This document shows positions 1 through 10,835 of a DNA stretch of 64,000 nucleotides, piece by piece (the stretch's first letter is position 1; each line of letters opens with the position of its first letter). Under the pieces are notes generated by a model, which searched no databases, was not told where the DNA came from, and was given only the letters and a program-made list of their open reading frames with translations. The DNA comes from Mycoplasmopsis caviae (lineage in GTDB: Bacteria > Bacillota_I > Bacilli_A > Mycoplasmatales > Metamycoplasmataceae): the NCBI RefSeq assembly GCF_024498215.1, contig NZ_CP101806.1, positions 434,001-498,000 of the forward strand, given 5' to 3'. A program made the position numbers and the translations under genes.

Positions 1-73
1 TTGCACTTAGACCTAAAAAAATCGGTCCAATTAAAGAAAAATATGATAATTTTTTGCTAATTTTTTTACTCAT
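1..73 (-). CDS. N-terminus of a putative prolipoprotein (partial)
   Basis: Only the first 24 codons are in the window; the gene runs off the left edge. The reading starts at the ATG at 73-71 behind a purine-rich ribosome site (TCCTCTTTA on the plus strand at 81-89). The peptide starts MSKKISKKLSYFSLIG and continues through a hydrophobic run to LGLSA, which looks like a signal peptide just before a lipobox cysteine. That cysteine would be the next residue and is not visible. Function cannot be told. A surface lipoprotein is the likeliest reading because such genes are common in mycoplasmas. Confidence 0.6.
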   Translation of the reverse strand, partial: MSKKISKKLSYFSLIGPIFLGLSA

Positions 74-182
74 TTTTATTTCCTCTTTAATAGAAATATT
101 ATATTAAATATAATATAAATAGTTTAATTATTTTGATTGTATAATAGTTTTATTTTATTTTGTCCACCCTGCTTTTATCTTT

Positions 183-202
183 TATTTTGTCCATTTTTTA
201 GG
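183..202 (+). repeat. Left terminal inverted repeat of the IS
   Basis: TATTTTGTCCATTTTTTAGG, matching the reverse complement of 2281-2301 apart from a one-base indel and one mismatch. It lies just upstream of the transposase start and ribosome site (AAAAAGGAG near 222-229). Confidence 0.7.
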
Positions 203-238
203 TTTCAATTATTATTTTAAAAAAGGAGAATTTAAATT

Positions 239-1851
239 ATGGAAAATATTGTAATTAAAACCAGATTTCAAGCAGTTGATACAGGTAAAACAACTGATTA
301 TGAAGATAAAAAAATTTTTAGATTTAAAAAAATTCAACAATATTGAAATAGACCAAATGCCGAAATATCAAAAATATTAGGAAAATTAGGTTGTAAAACA
401 TCAACAAAGACAATTAAAAGATATAGAAATCAAATATTGGTTGCATCTACAAATAACCAAGATGCAATCAGTATGTCACACGGTAATAAAGATAAACTTA
501 AGGGTGTGAAAGTAAGTGATTCAGTTATTATTGATTTAACTAATAAATATTATGAATTAGTGGAACATATTGGGAAGAAATCAAAAGGTGACCTTAGTTT
601 AGCATTGTCGCATTTTTACAATAATGTGCTTACTAATGATGAAAAAAATTGTTGCCTTTCACTACCTTTTATAAAAGAATGCTTAGACTTGGTTATTGCA
701 GTTCATATGCAACGAGAAAAGTAAAAAATGAGCTAAGAGAAGAAGAATGTTTTTAGAAAACGGTCAAGATATTTCTAAAATAGAGGCACAGTTTATTAAA
801 ATTTATGAAAAAATTCTAAATAAAAATCCATTAAAAAGTGTTTACCAAAATAGAAGTTCTGACTATGATTTTGGGCAAATTGTTGAAATTGATGCAACAC
901 CACTTCATCTTTTTGGAGAAAGTAGGAAGTACCATATTTATAATGCTGTTGATGCAGCAACAAAATGTTTGTTAGCGATCTGAATTGACATTGAGGAAAC
1001 AACAATTGGATATCAAAATCTTCTAACACAATTATTTAAAAGACATGGCATTCCACAAGTAATAATAACGGATAAAAGAAGAACTTTTTGAGGTTCAGAT
1101 AGTACAAGAACAGCTATGGAAGAAGCACTAAATGCAAGAGGAATTGAACTTATAACAAGCGGCAATCCAAAGGCAAAACCAAATGTTGAAAGATCATTTT
1201 GAACATTGCAAAGATGAATAGGAACATTCTTTCATACAAACGGAATCAACTGTTTTGAAGACTTTTGGGAAAAATGGAACTTTTAATTGATGAATACAAC
1301 AAACAATTTAAAAAGGCCGAAGCAGTAAGTAAAAAATCAAATGTTTTTAGAAAGCCAAATACTGAAATTTTTGAAGAAGAGATGAATCTTGTAATTAAAA
1401 GAAAAATAGTTAATCATACTGTGAGATATGACAACAAATATCTTGCTCCATTTGATAATAATGGCGCTAGGGTTTCTATGTTTGAAAGTGGAGAAGCAAA
1501 ACTTATGGTAACTCCTGAAAATAAATTATTCTTTGTTGAGGGAAAAGAAAATATGAAGCCAGAGTACCGAAAGGAAACGAATTGAGCGCAATCGATGTAT
1601 ATGCAATATCAAAAAATCTTGATCCACAACATCAAGGTGTAAGAGCTACAATTAAAACCATGCTTCATAATAGAACATGAACATCCAGTACATTTGAAAA
1701 ACTTGAAAATATATTTAAGAATTCTGCAAACCCAAACAATAGAGACATTGAATTTATTAAAAAACTATTAAGTGAAAATCTTGAAAAGTTAAATGATATT
1801 ACAAAAGAAATGAAGGAATTTATTAATGCTAATTTCAAATCATTTAAGTAA
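239..1851 (+). pseudogene. IS transposase, disrupted by frameshifts
   Basis: The reading starts at ATG 239 (MENIVIKTRFQAVD) with a Trp-TGA at 344 and a helix-turn-helix-like stretch (AEISKILGKLGCKTSTKTIK). It ends at TAA 722-724. The catalytic core resumes one frame over from about 723: first Asp in VEIDATPLHLFGE, second in VIITDKRRTFWG, Glu in KPNVERSFWTLQ, a complete DDE set. That frame stops at 1284-1286. The C-terminal part is in the first frame (about 1266-1582), and the last 90 residues in a third frame (1582-1851). Three shifts, one near an A5 run, point to a dead copy. One could be programmed frameshifting, but not plausibly all three. Confidence 0.8.
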
Positions 1852-1861
1852 GTTTTTCTTG

Positions 1862-2265
1862 TTTCTTCTTTTTGAAAAGAAGAAAGCCTGTCTAGCAAGA
1901 CAAAAGAAGTTTTGCTTCTTGAGACCGACAGGTCTTAATAAAACCAACGGCTCAATACTTATTAAATATGTTTTTTTATTTCAAGCAACAATTTATTTGT
2001 TGCTTGAAGAATATTTAAAAGAAATTAACAAATGATGTCAATCCCCAAAAGTTATGCAAAAAACTTTAGGATTGAAGACAAAATGAATTAATTAAAAGCA
2101 ACTTCTTAATGATGTTGTATGTTTTAATATGCAAAATTTTAAAAAAATGTAATTTAACATTTAAAAAAACGCGGTGAACCTTAATGTTGTACACACAAAA
2201 ACAAAAAAATAACACATTTTTTTGCTGTTTTGGTTAAAAAATAGCCAAACTTTTATGTGTTTTGG
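1862..2265. other. Hairpin-rich noncoding tail of the IS
   Basis: No convincing gene lies between the transposase end and the right repeat. The stretch holds several inverted repeats: 1862-1885 (TTTCTTCTTT / AAAGAAGAAA), 1887-1932 (CCTGTC / GACAGG around an inner AAGAAG / CTTCTT hairpin), 1980-2008 (a perfect 12-bp stem TTCAAGCAACAA / TTGTTGCTTGAA with a 5-nt loop), about 2039-2074 (TCAATCC / GGATTGA extended by AAAGTT / AACTTT) and about 2242-2265 (GCCAAAC / GTTTTGGC). Some may be terminators; a structured RNA or binding sites near the IS end are also possible. Confidence 0.55.
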
Positions 2266-2280
2266 CTATAATTTTTACAA

Positions 2281-2301
2281 CCTTAAAAATTGGACAAAAT
2301 A
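2281..2301 (-). repeat. Right terminal inverted repeat of the IS
   Basis: On the minus strand it reads TATTTTGTCCAATTTTTAAGG, partner of the left repeat at 183-202. It closes the hairpin-rich tail behind the transposase. Confidence 0.7.
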
Positions 2302-2398
2302 GAAGATGATTAACAATATATGTCCTTGTCAGTGTGCAATTCTTGATTAAATACAGGAACATTACCCTTGCCACTACAAGATAATAAAAAAGTCAAAA

Positions 2399-2440
2399 AA
2401 CAGCAAATTTTAATGTAAAAAGTTACTTTTTGCTGTTTAT
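2399..2440. terminator. Hairpin downstream of the IS
   Basis: AACAGCAAA (2399-2407) pairs with TTTGCTGTT (2429-2437) around a 21-nt loop. T-rich sequence flanks it on either strand, so direction is uncertain. Confidence 0.4.
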
Positions 2441-2587
2441 TTATGCATTTTATTTACTATTATTCTTAATTTAATTGTGGAAATCTTTTCATATACGAAA
2501 TTTTAATTTTTAATAAGTTAATTCAAGTAACATTAAACAAGTATTCACATTAAAAGTTATTTTTTTCATTGTTTATTGAGGATTGCA

Positions 2588-2707
2588 AATTATAAAAGTG
2601 AAGTGCCCATAAATATTAACAAAAATTATAAAAGTGATCCACCTATAGACATTAATACAAAAAAATAAAAAAGTGAAGTTTCATTGGAACAAAACTTCAC
2701 TTTTTTT
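2588..2707. repeat. Degenerate tandem of an ATTATAAAAGTGA-type unit
   Basis: Three related units follow at about 36-40 base spacing: ATTATAAAAGTGAAGTGCCC at about 2590, ATTATAAAAGTGATCCACCT at about 2626, and ATAAAAAAGTGAAGTTT at about 2665. The last forms the left arm of the arc operon terminator. The same ATTATAAAAGTGAAG core recurs in the long inverted repeat at 54515-54575. The first two units resemble IS3/IS150-type ends (TGAAGTGCCC, TGATCCACC), which is inference. The rest of 2303-2660 holds no gene that can be supported. Confidence 0.45.
2666..2707 (-). terminator. Terminator of the arginine operon
   Basis: AAAAAGTGAAGTTT (2668-2681) pairs with AAACTTCACTTTTT (2692-2705), a 14-bp stem with a T run on the minus strand, 6 bases after the stop of the antiporter gene. 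Confidence 0.8.
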
Positions 2708-2712
2708 AATTT

Positions 2713-4371
2713 TTAGGATTCTTTCTTAATTAGTTTATTTGCTTTATATTCTTCGTATTTTTCTAAAGAACCAAATTTTGCCTTGTGAACAATATCTTCA
2801 AATACAGCAGGTAAGAATGACAATCCGGCATAGATTCCTAACACAACAATAACCATAACTCTACTTAATATTAATGATTTTTTTGCATCTCCTGTCAGGA
2901 TATTATTATCAATGCCAAAAAGTAAGAATAAGTCAATAACCGGCACTAAAACTGTTACAATAATACCAATGAATACTAGAATAACTGAAATTCAAGCAGC
3001 GGGTAAGAAATATTTTTTCTTATCTTTAATTTCAACCTTTTTTGTTTTTCTATTAATAATAGCACCCAAGATTGCCACAGCAATAAATCCAAAAGTAAAC
3101 ACAGCAGTTCAATCTGCCATTAGGTCGCAGAATGAATATAATCTACCCATTCCACTACCATATACATTGTCGCCATAGCCAACAGTATCCAGATAAGCAA
3201 GAGCCCCAATTGTTGTAAATATAATAACAATAGGAATTGTTAATACCAAAGAGTAAATAATACCAACAATAGGTTTGTTTGCATTTAATTTACCTTGTAG
3301 TTTTTCTCAAAATGGTAAGTCACCTTGTGCAAGAAGATCTTCTACAAAACGTGGAGCTCACATTGAGAATCCATTAAGAATTCCTAAAACACCTATTGCA
3401 ATACAAATATTAATAATACCAAATGTTATGTTTGCAGCTTTTTCTCCCATTAATGATTTCATAAAATCTAACATTTTAGAGAAACTGCCACCATTTATTG
3501 ACATCGCAATAGCAATAATTAAATAAATAATAGTTGTAATTCCTAAACCAAGAAAAATAGCTAGAGGTGTTTTCTTAGGTTCTTTCATTTCTGACTGAAT
3601 GCCAGCAGCAACATAAAAGCCATCATATGCAAAGAATATTGCAGCAATAGAAATAAAGACACCTAAGCCAGCACCAAAACCTGCAAAAGCTTTAACACTT
3701 CCACCTTCTTTAATTATTTGTGAAATTGTTTTTGTACTTTTAGGAATTGTTCAATTAATATCTGCTGTTCCGCCTTTTCCTGTAGCAGCAAGAACAAAAC
3801 CCAAGATTACAACAGCAACAAGAGGTATAAATTTAATTGCTAAAACAACAATGTTTTGAATGTTACCTACTTTTGATCAATAGGCTGGAACAATTAAGAA
3901 GTATGCAGACATTCCAAGTCCAATAATCAACCAAATAATTCAATCAAAATTTGTGCCAAATTTTGCATTACCTGTCAATGCACTTAAACCATCTTGTAAT
4001 GATAAAATAACATAAAATGGCATAAATAAGTATGTAAGTGGTAAATAAATGTATGTCATAAAGTCTTTTGAAGCACGGTAAATTCGCTTACTGTTAAAGA
4101 CTTTACATCAACTCATCAGAGATAAGTTGTCGTTTTTTACACTAGTTAATTCTATAAGTGCAAGACCCATTGCAATAACTGCACATGCAGCAATAATTCA
4201 ACAGAATATTGCGAGAATTAAACTAGAATGAGAGTAGCCAAGAATTTTATCTGATTTAAAGAAGATACCAGCACCAACTGAACCACCGATAACGATGAGC
4301 ATAGCCGAAATAAATGATATTTTCTTTTCCTTAGAAGGTTCTTGAACATTTTTTGTTTCTTTATTATCCAT
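2713..4371 (-). CDS. arcD: APC-family amino acid permease, probable arginine/ornithine antiporter
   Basis: A 552-residue polytopic membrane protein read through many Trp-TGA codons. After a charged cytoplasmic start (MDNKETKNVQEPSKEKK) comes the APC signature of helix 1 (VIGGSVGAGIFFKS), then about 12-14 hydrophobic segments and a charged tail ending KKES. It is the last gene of the arc cluster, 12 bases after arcC, with its own terminator. Arginine fermentation needs exchange of external arginine for internal ornithine, so an antiporter role follows from family plus context; the substrate is not proved by sequence. Length fits mycoplasma APC transporters. Confidence 0.82.
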
Positions 4372-4383
4372 GTTTAAAACTTT

Positions 4384-5316
4384 CTATGCGTGGATTCTTG
4401 TTCCACTTGTTCCATCAATAGCCTCTGCAACTTTCTCGAGTGAAGCTATGATAGCAATATTTTTAGGGTTTTCTTTAACAAATGCAATAGCAGCTTGAAC
4501 TTTTGGAAGCATGCTTCCAGGAGCAAATTGATTTTGTTCAATGTACTTTTCAAGTTCAGCAATTGAAACATCTGTTAATTTCTTTTCGTTTTCTTTGTTG
4601 TAGTTTATATAAACAAAGTCAACTGCGGTAAGCACGATAAAGTAGTTAGCACCAACTTTTGAAGCAAGCTTGCTTAGTGCAAAATCTTTATCGATAACAC
4701 CATCAACACCTTGATAGGTGTTTTTTTCTTCGATGGTAGGGATTCCACCGCCACCACCGACAATAACTATAGAACCATCATCAAAAGTTTTTTTGATTGA
4801 TTTCATTCCAATAAAGTCAATTGGAAGAGGAGAAGGAACAACTTTACGGTAACCACGACCAGCATCCTCAACAATAGTTGAACCTGGTGTATTAGCAGCA
4901 ACTGCTTCTTCTTTGGTTTTATAGAATTGACCAACTGGTTTAGTTGGATTTTTAAATGCTTTATCGTTTTTATCAACGATAGTTTGAGTTAAGAAGTATA
5001 AAACATCTTTCTCAATTTTTGATTTTTTAAGTTCATTAGTAATTGCTGTTAACATGTGGTAGCCAATATATCCTTGGCTCATACCACCTGCTTCAGCAAA
5101 AGGTACAGCAGGAGTTTTTTCATTTACTTTTTTTGCATCTGCAAAAGCATTGAAAATCATTCCAACTTGTGGTCCATTTCCATGACCAACAAGAACCTGA
5201 TGTCCTTTGCTTACTAATTGAGCAATTTTTGATGCTGGTAATTTTACTAATTCTTTTTGTTCAATAGGATTATTTCCTAATGCATTTCCACCTAAAGCAA
5301 TAACTATTTTAGACAT
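4384..5316 (-). CDS. arcC: Carbamate kinase
   Basis: 310 residues, the usual length. The enzyme transfers phosphate from carbamoyl phosphate to ADP, giving ATP, CO2 and ammonia; this is the energy-yielding step of the arginine deiminase pathway. The sequence shows the amino-acid-kinase fold markers: IVIALGGNALG at the N-terminus, VGHGNGPQVG near residue 45, the glycine-rich IVIVGGGGGIPT in the middle, and a C-terminal ending in GTSGTRIHA. It starts two bases after the arcB stop, so the two are probably translationally coupled, and is followed closely by the antiporter gene. Confidence 0.96.
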   Translation of the reverse strand: MSKIVIALGGNALGNNPIEQKELVKLPASKIAQLVSKGHQVLVGHGNGPQVGMIFNAFADAKKVNEKTPAVPFAEAGGMSQGYIGYHMLTAITNELKKSKIEKDVLYFLTQTIVDKNDKAFKNPTKPVGQFYKTKEEAVAANTPGSTIVEDAGRGYRKVVPSPLPIDFIGMKSIKKTFDDGSIVIVGGGGGIPTIEEKNTYQGVDGVIDKDFALSKLASKVGANYFIVLTAVDFVYINYNKENEKKLTDVSIAELEKYIEQNQFAPGSMLPKVQAAIAFVKENPKNIAIIASLEKVAEAIDGTSGTRIHA

Positions 5317-5318
5317 AA

Positions 5319-6362
5319 TTAGTATCCTAAGGTAGCTAAAATTACAGCTTTAATTGTATGCATCCTGTTTCCAGCTTGTTCAATTGAACGGTTGTGTTTC
5401 GATTGGAAAACTTCATCAGTAACTTCCATAGCACCTGTTGCTACAACTGGGAACTTTTTACCAAATTTTTCTTTAATTTCTGCAGAAAACAATGTATGGT
5501 CATCATGGAATGCTGGTAAGCAGTGCAAGAAGATTACATCATCTTTTGCAGCTTTGATCATTTTCATATCAACTTGGAATTCTCCCAGTTCTTTGATACG
5601 AGGTTCAAATAATGAGAAATCTTCTCCAAGTGATACTCAAACGTCTGTGTATATTACATCTGCATCTTTTGCAGCTTTAATTTTGTCATCTGAGAAGGTT
5701 ACTGAACCACCATTAAGTTTGAATAACTTTTGGCATTTTTCGTAAACTTCTTTGTATCCTGCTCCTGTTTGAATAAGTTTAGCTTGTTCTTTAGGGCCAC
5801 ATAATACAACATGCATACCTGTAAAGGCTGCACCAATCATTATTGAACGTGCAACATTGTTTTTAATGTCGCCGGCGAAAACTATTTTCTTACCCTTAAG
5901 GTCTCCCTTGTATTCTTTAATGGTCATATAGTCAGCAAGCATTTGTGTTGGATGTTCTGCATCAGTTAAACCATTTCATACAGGAACACCTGAATACTTA
6001 ACTAATGCATCAACATCAGCTTGTTTAAAACCACGGAATTCAATTCCATCATAAAATTGACCCAAAACCATTGCTGTATCTTCGATAGATTCTTTTTTAC
6101 CAAAGTTTGAACCAGCAGGTCCTATATATGTACATCCAGCACCCAAGTCAAAGGCTGCAACTTCAAATGCACATCTAGTTCTTGTTGAGTCTTTTTGGAA
6201 CATAATTGCAATGTTTTTTCCAATTAATGGACGATTGCGTGTATGAAGACCTTGCATCTTACTTTTTTTAAGTTCAATAGCTAGATCAATCAAATAATTA
6301 ATTTGATCGGTTGTAAAATTTAGTGCACTGTCTAAACTACGACCTTTTAAATTTATTGGCAT
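5319..6362 (-). CDS. arcB: Ornithine carbamoyltransferase (catabolic)
   Basis: 347 residues with Trp-TGA codons. It converts citrulline and phosphate to ornithine and carbamoyl phosphate, feeding ArcC. Visible motifs are the carbamoyl-phosphate loop [11 protein letters not shown] near residue 60, the [11 protein letters not shown] segment, and the ornithine-binding [11 protein letters not shown] near the C-terminus. It starts at ATG 6362 behind a good ribosome site (TAAGGAGAA). It is second in the arc operon, after a 73-base gap from arcA with no recognisable signal. The operon context marks it as catabolic; no other arginine biosynthesis gene is in the window. Confidence 0.96.
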
Positions 6363-6435
6363 ATTTCTCCTTATTATATAAATAAGTCATGTATTTCTTT
6401 TTTATTTTGTTTGTACGTTAAATTAAATTGAGATA

Positions 6436-7752
<1,317 letters not shown>

Positions 7753-7862
7753 TTAATGCCTTAAAAAACAAAAATATGTAAAAGTTTCCACACATTTAAG
7801 AACTTATTGATTTTTACTACTTTATTCATTTTTTAAATGATTAAAAGTTTAATAATAAAAAT

Positions 7863-7884
7863 AAAAAAAGTGCCAAGCACTTTT
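7863..7884 (-). terminator. argS terminator
   Basis: AAAAGTGC (7866-7873) and GCACTTTT (7877-7884) form a tight hairpin followed by a T run on the minus strand. The stop codon of argS lies within its arm. It separates argS from the arc operon. Confidence 0.75.
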
Positions 7885-9508
7885 ACATTGATTTTGGAGC
7901 TGAAATTCCTAGAACTCTTAATCCATTTTCAATTGTTATGCTTACAGCTTTTATTAATGCAAGTAAGCTTTCTTCATTTTCAGCACCAATAATTTTTGGT
8001 CCATTTGAATATCATGAGTTAAATTCTTTAGCAAGTGAAATTAGGTATTGTGTAACCATATTTGTTGCTAACTTTTCAGCTGATTTTAAAATTACTTCCG
8101 GGAATTCTAATAAGAGTGAAATTAATTTTAGTTCGCTTTCGTTTTTATAATCACTAGCCACTATTTTTTTAACATCTAATTTAGTTTTTTGCAATAAACT
8201 ATGAATTCGAGCATTAGCATATTGAATTAAGAAAACGGCATTATCATTTGATTTTGTTGTAGCAATATTTAAGTCAAAGTCAATTTTTGTATTAGCTGTT
8301 CTATCTAAAAGATGGAAACGAGCACTATCTTTACCAACTAATTTAACAAAGTCTCTTAGTCAAAAACTTGTGCCTCTTCTCTTAGACATTTTATATTCTT
8401 GACCATCTTTTACCAATCTTACAAGTTGCATGCAAATAATTTTTAGATTTTCAAGTTTATATCCAAAAGTCATCATCGCACATTCCATTCTTTTCTTGTA
8501 ACTTAGGTGGTCTGCACCAAAAATGTCGATAATAGTACTATCTTTACCCGTTCTAACAAATTTACTATTGTGGTAAACAATGTCAGGAGTTAGATATGTA
8601 TAGTCACCATCACTCTTAATAATTACACGATCTTTATCGTCATCAAAATCTGTGGTTCTTAATCATAATGCACCATCTTTTTCATATGTAACATCTTTAA
8701 GTTTGGTTGCAATTGTTTCTTTAATAACTTTTTTGTCATTTGCATATAGTGATTTTTCACTAAATCAAGTATCAAATTTACATCCAAATTTGCCTAAATC
8801 TGAAGCAATAGCTTTTAAGAATAAATCAACAGCTAAATATTTAAATTTTTCAAATTGTGCCTTAGAAAGTTTTTCGCTCTTAAATTTGTCACCATATTCC
8901 TTGTAAATTTGTTTAGCAGCTCAAACAATATCTTGTCCACCATAACAGTCTTCAGGCATTGGGTATTTTTTGTCTCAAATTTGCATATATCTTGCAAATG
9001 TACTTTTTCCCAAAACATTAATTTGATTTCCAGCATCATTAATGTAGTATTCTCTTAAGATTTCGTAACCAGAAAATTCTAAAATGTTTGCAATTGTACT
9101 ACCAAGTGCTGCGTTTCTTGCATGTCCAATGTGTAAAAAACCTGTTGGATTTGCTGAAACATATTCAACATTAACTCTTCCTTTATTATTACCTTTTCCA
9201 TAATTTTTTTTGGCTTTAAGAATGTCATTAATTGTTTGAATGTAAATTTCTTTTTTAAGTGCAAAATTGATAAATCCAGGTTTAACAACATCAACTTTTT
9301 CTAAATATAGTTCATCAAAGTTAAGTTTTGAAACAATAGTATTAGCTAATTCAATTGGATCATATCCCTTGTTACCCATTGCTATATTAGTTGAAAAATC
9401 ACCAAAATTTTTAGCATCAATTAACATTGCTTTTCTTTCAATGTTTAATTCTTTTAAAATCTTATCTAAACAAACCAAAATTTTTTCTTTAATTTCATTT
9501 TTACTCAT
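7883..9508 (-). CDS. argS: Arginyl-tRNA synthetase
   Basis: 541 residues, class I synthetase charging tRNA-Arg. The HIGH motif is in GFLHIGHARNAALG near residue 120, preceded by VEYVSANPTG. The C-terminus ends LGISAPKSM, the usual anticodon-domain end of ArgRS. ATG 9508 is the first in-frame start (MSKNEIKEKIL). It lies immediately upstream of the arginine-degrading operon on the same strand, but a terminator and a separate arcA promoter between them suggest independent transcription. Confidence 0.95.
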
Positions 9509-9635
9509 AGTAGGTCCTTAAATATCATTATTTGATTAATTAAATTATATTATAAGATTGTTTTTAATTAAGTAAAAAGCTAAGCTTTTATGACAATAAA
9601 CATGATTGATTTAACAGTAAAAATAGCTAAATTTT

Positions 9636-9680
9636 AAAAACACCAAAAGAACTGTTTTATAGTGGTTTTGGTGTTTTTTT
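9636..9680. terminator. Bidirectional terminator carrying the 11-mer motif in its loop
   Basis: AAAAACACCAAAA (9636-9648) pairs with TTTTGGTGTTTTT (9666-9678). The loop contains CTGTTTTATAG (9652-9662), one copy of the dispersed 11-mer. It lies downstream of the nuclease-like gene on the minus strand; T runs flank both sides. Confidence 0.7.
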
Positions 9681-9724
9681 TAAAAAATAAATGTCAATCA
9701 ATCTATATTCTAATTAAGCAACAC

Positions 9725-10720
9725 TTAAGGAAAAACTTTTTTAAACTCATCATCGCTTAATGTTCAAAATCCATACTTATTTTCTTTTGCGGTATTTTCG
9801 CATATTTCAAGTTCATTATAGTATGAAGTATTCTTTGTGTAAAATTCACTATTTTCATCTAATGAAATATATTTTTTAATTGCAAGTCCTTTGCTAACTA
9901 GCAATGTATTTAGGTTGTAAATTCTGTTATTCAATTTGAAAAAAACTATAGCAACCATTCTGTCATATTTATCAAAATAAGGTTGATCTTTTCCTATTGT
10001 TTTTGTTTCCTGTGGAACAACATAAATTGATTGGACTTGTTTAGTTAATGTTTTATTTGAAGTAAGAAATGAATGTACAAAACATTTAACCTTCATTGCA
10101 TATAAATATTGAATTCCAACTGTATTTTCTCTTATTTTAGATTACAAATTAATTTTCGTTGCCTCTGGAGTATCAATTCCAGAAAAACGAATTCCATTGA
10201 CTCCTTTTGCATCAATTGTGTCTCCATCTCTTGTGGAATAAAAATCAATTTGACTTGCTTTATTAATAACAAAATTGTCTTTATTGTGATATGGATATTG
10301 GTTAAAAAATTCTGTTTCGCTTTGGCTCTTCATATTGCTTATATCTTCAAGTTCGAGAGGCACCTTAATCTCATGCAGAAATTTTCTTTTTGAAAATTTA
10401 TCTTCCACATTTAAAATTAAGCCCGCTTCTTGGGTGTTGTAATCATATGAATTTTGAGAGTTATTGATAGTGCAATTGAATTTATCATGGTCATAATTAA
10501 ATTCAAAGTTTTTAAATTTATACTCTTTTATATTAGTAAAATAACCAATCAAAAAATCTCCAAGATTAGGTGCTTTTTTGATACTAAATGATTTAAGAAA
10601 TTCCTGCTTAAGTTGATCTATTTTGCTATCTTTAAAATGGCAACTAGTAGAACATAAAGAAAATGCAATAGAAGGCAGAGTGGCATGAGACAATAGAGTT
10701 AAATAAAATTTCTTTTTCAT
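9725..10720 (-). pseudogene. Thermonuclease-like lipoprotein with an in-frame stop
   Basis: The frame from ATG 10720 to the TAA at 9727-9725 spans 331 codons, broken only by one TAA at 10144-10142. The N-terminus is a signal peptide with a Cys around residue 27 (FSLCSTSC). Before the stop lies the staphylococcal-nuclease-type segment RDGDTIDAKGV and IRFSGIDTPEATK; after it the same frame continues with YLYAMKVKCFV and DKYDRMVAIVFF. These hold the equivalents of the catalytic Arg, Asp, Glu and second Arg of the family. The secreted enzyme would cut host DNA or RNA for nucleotides. Either a recent nonsense mutation or a base-calling error explains the single stop. The second part could also be made from an internal start (M at 10096), but would lack half the active site. 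Confidence 0.75.
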
Positions 10721-10784
10721 ACTTACTTCCTTAATGAATCTAAATAATCTTGTTGATATTTTTAAATATCATCTTTTTATAAGT

Positions 10785-10824
10785 AAACAAAATGAGGAAA
10801 ATTTTTGCCCCCATTTTGTTTTAG
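10785..10824 (-). terminator. Terminator of the M28 peptidase gene
   Basis: AAACAAAATG (10785-10794) pairs with CATTTTGTTT (10812-10821), just past the stop of the peptidase gene on the minus strand. Confidence 0.6.
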
Positions 10825-10835
10825 TTAAATTTGTA

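Larger units (their letters stand above)
183..2302 (+). mobile_element. Degraded insertion sequence with a DDE transposase
   Basis: Terminal inverted repeats bound the element: 183-202 reads TATTTTGTCCATTTTTTAGG, and 2281-2301 reads on the other strand as TATTTTGTCCAATTTTTAAGG, nearly identical. A second partial copy of the outer motif (TTATTTTGTCCA) lies at about 153-164, so the true left end may be further out. Inside are the frameshifted transposase (239-1851) and about 430 bases of hairpin-rich noncoding tail. The transposase type (N-terminal helix-turn-helix, then an rve-like DDE core) resembles IS1202-like elements; family assignment is tentative. No clear target duplication was found. 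Confidence 0.75.

Noticed and set aside
720-747. Programmed frameshift producing an active transposase
   Set aside because: The slip site is not a classical heptamer, the needed shift is +1, and two further shifts are required downstream, so decay is more likely.
5319-6362. Aspartate carbamoyltransferase as alternative for arcB
   Set aside because: HCLP motif and position inside the arginine deiminase operon fit ornithine carbamoyltransferase; no pyrimidine genes adjoin.
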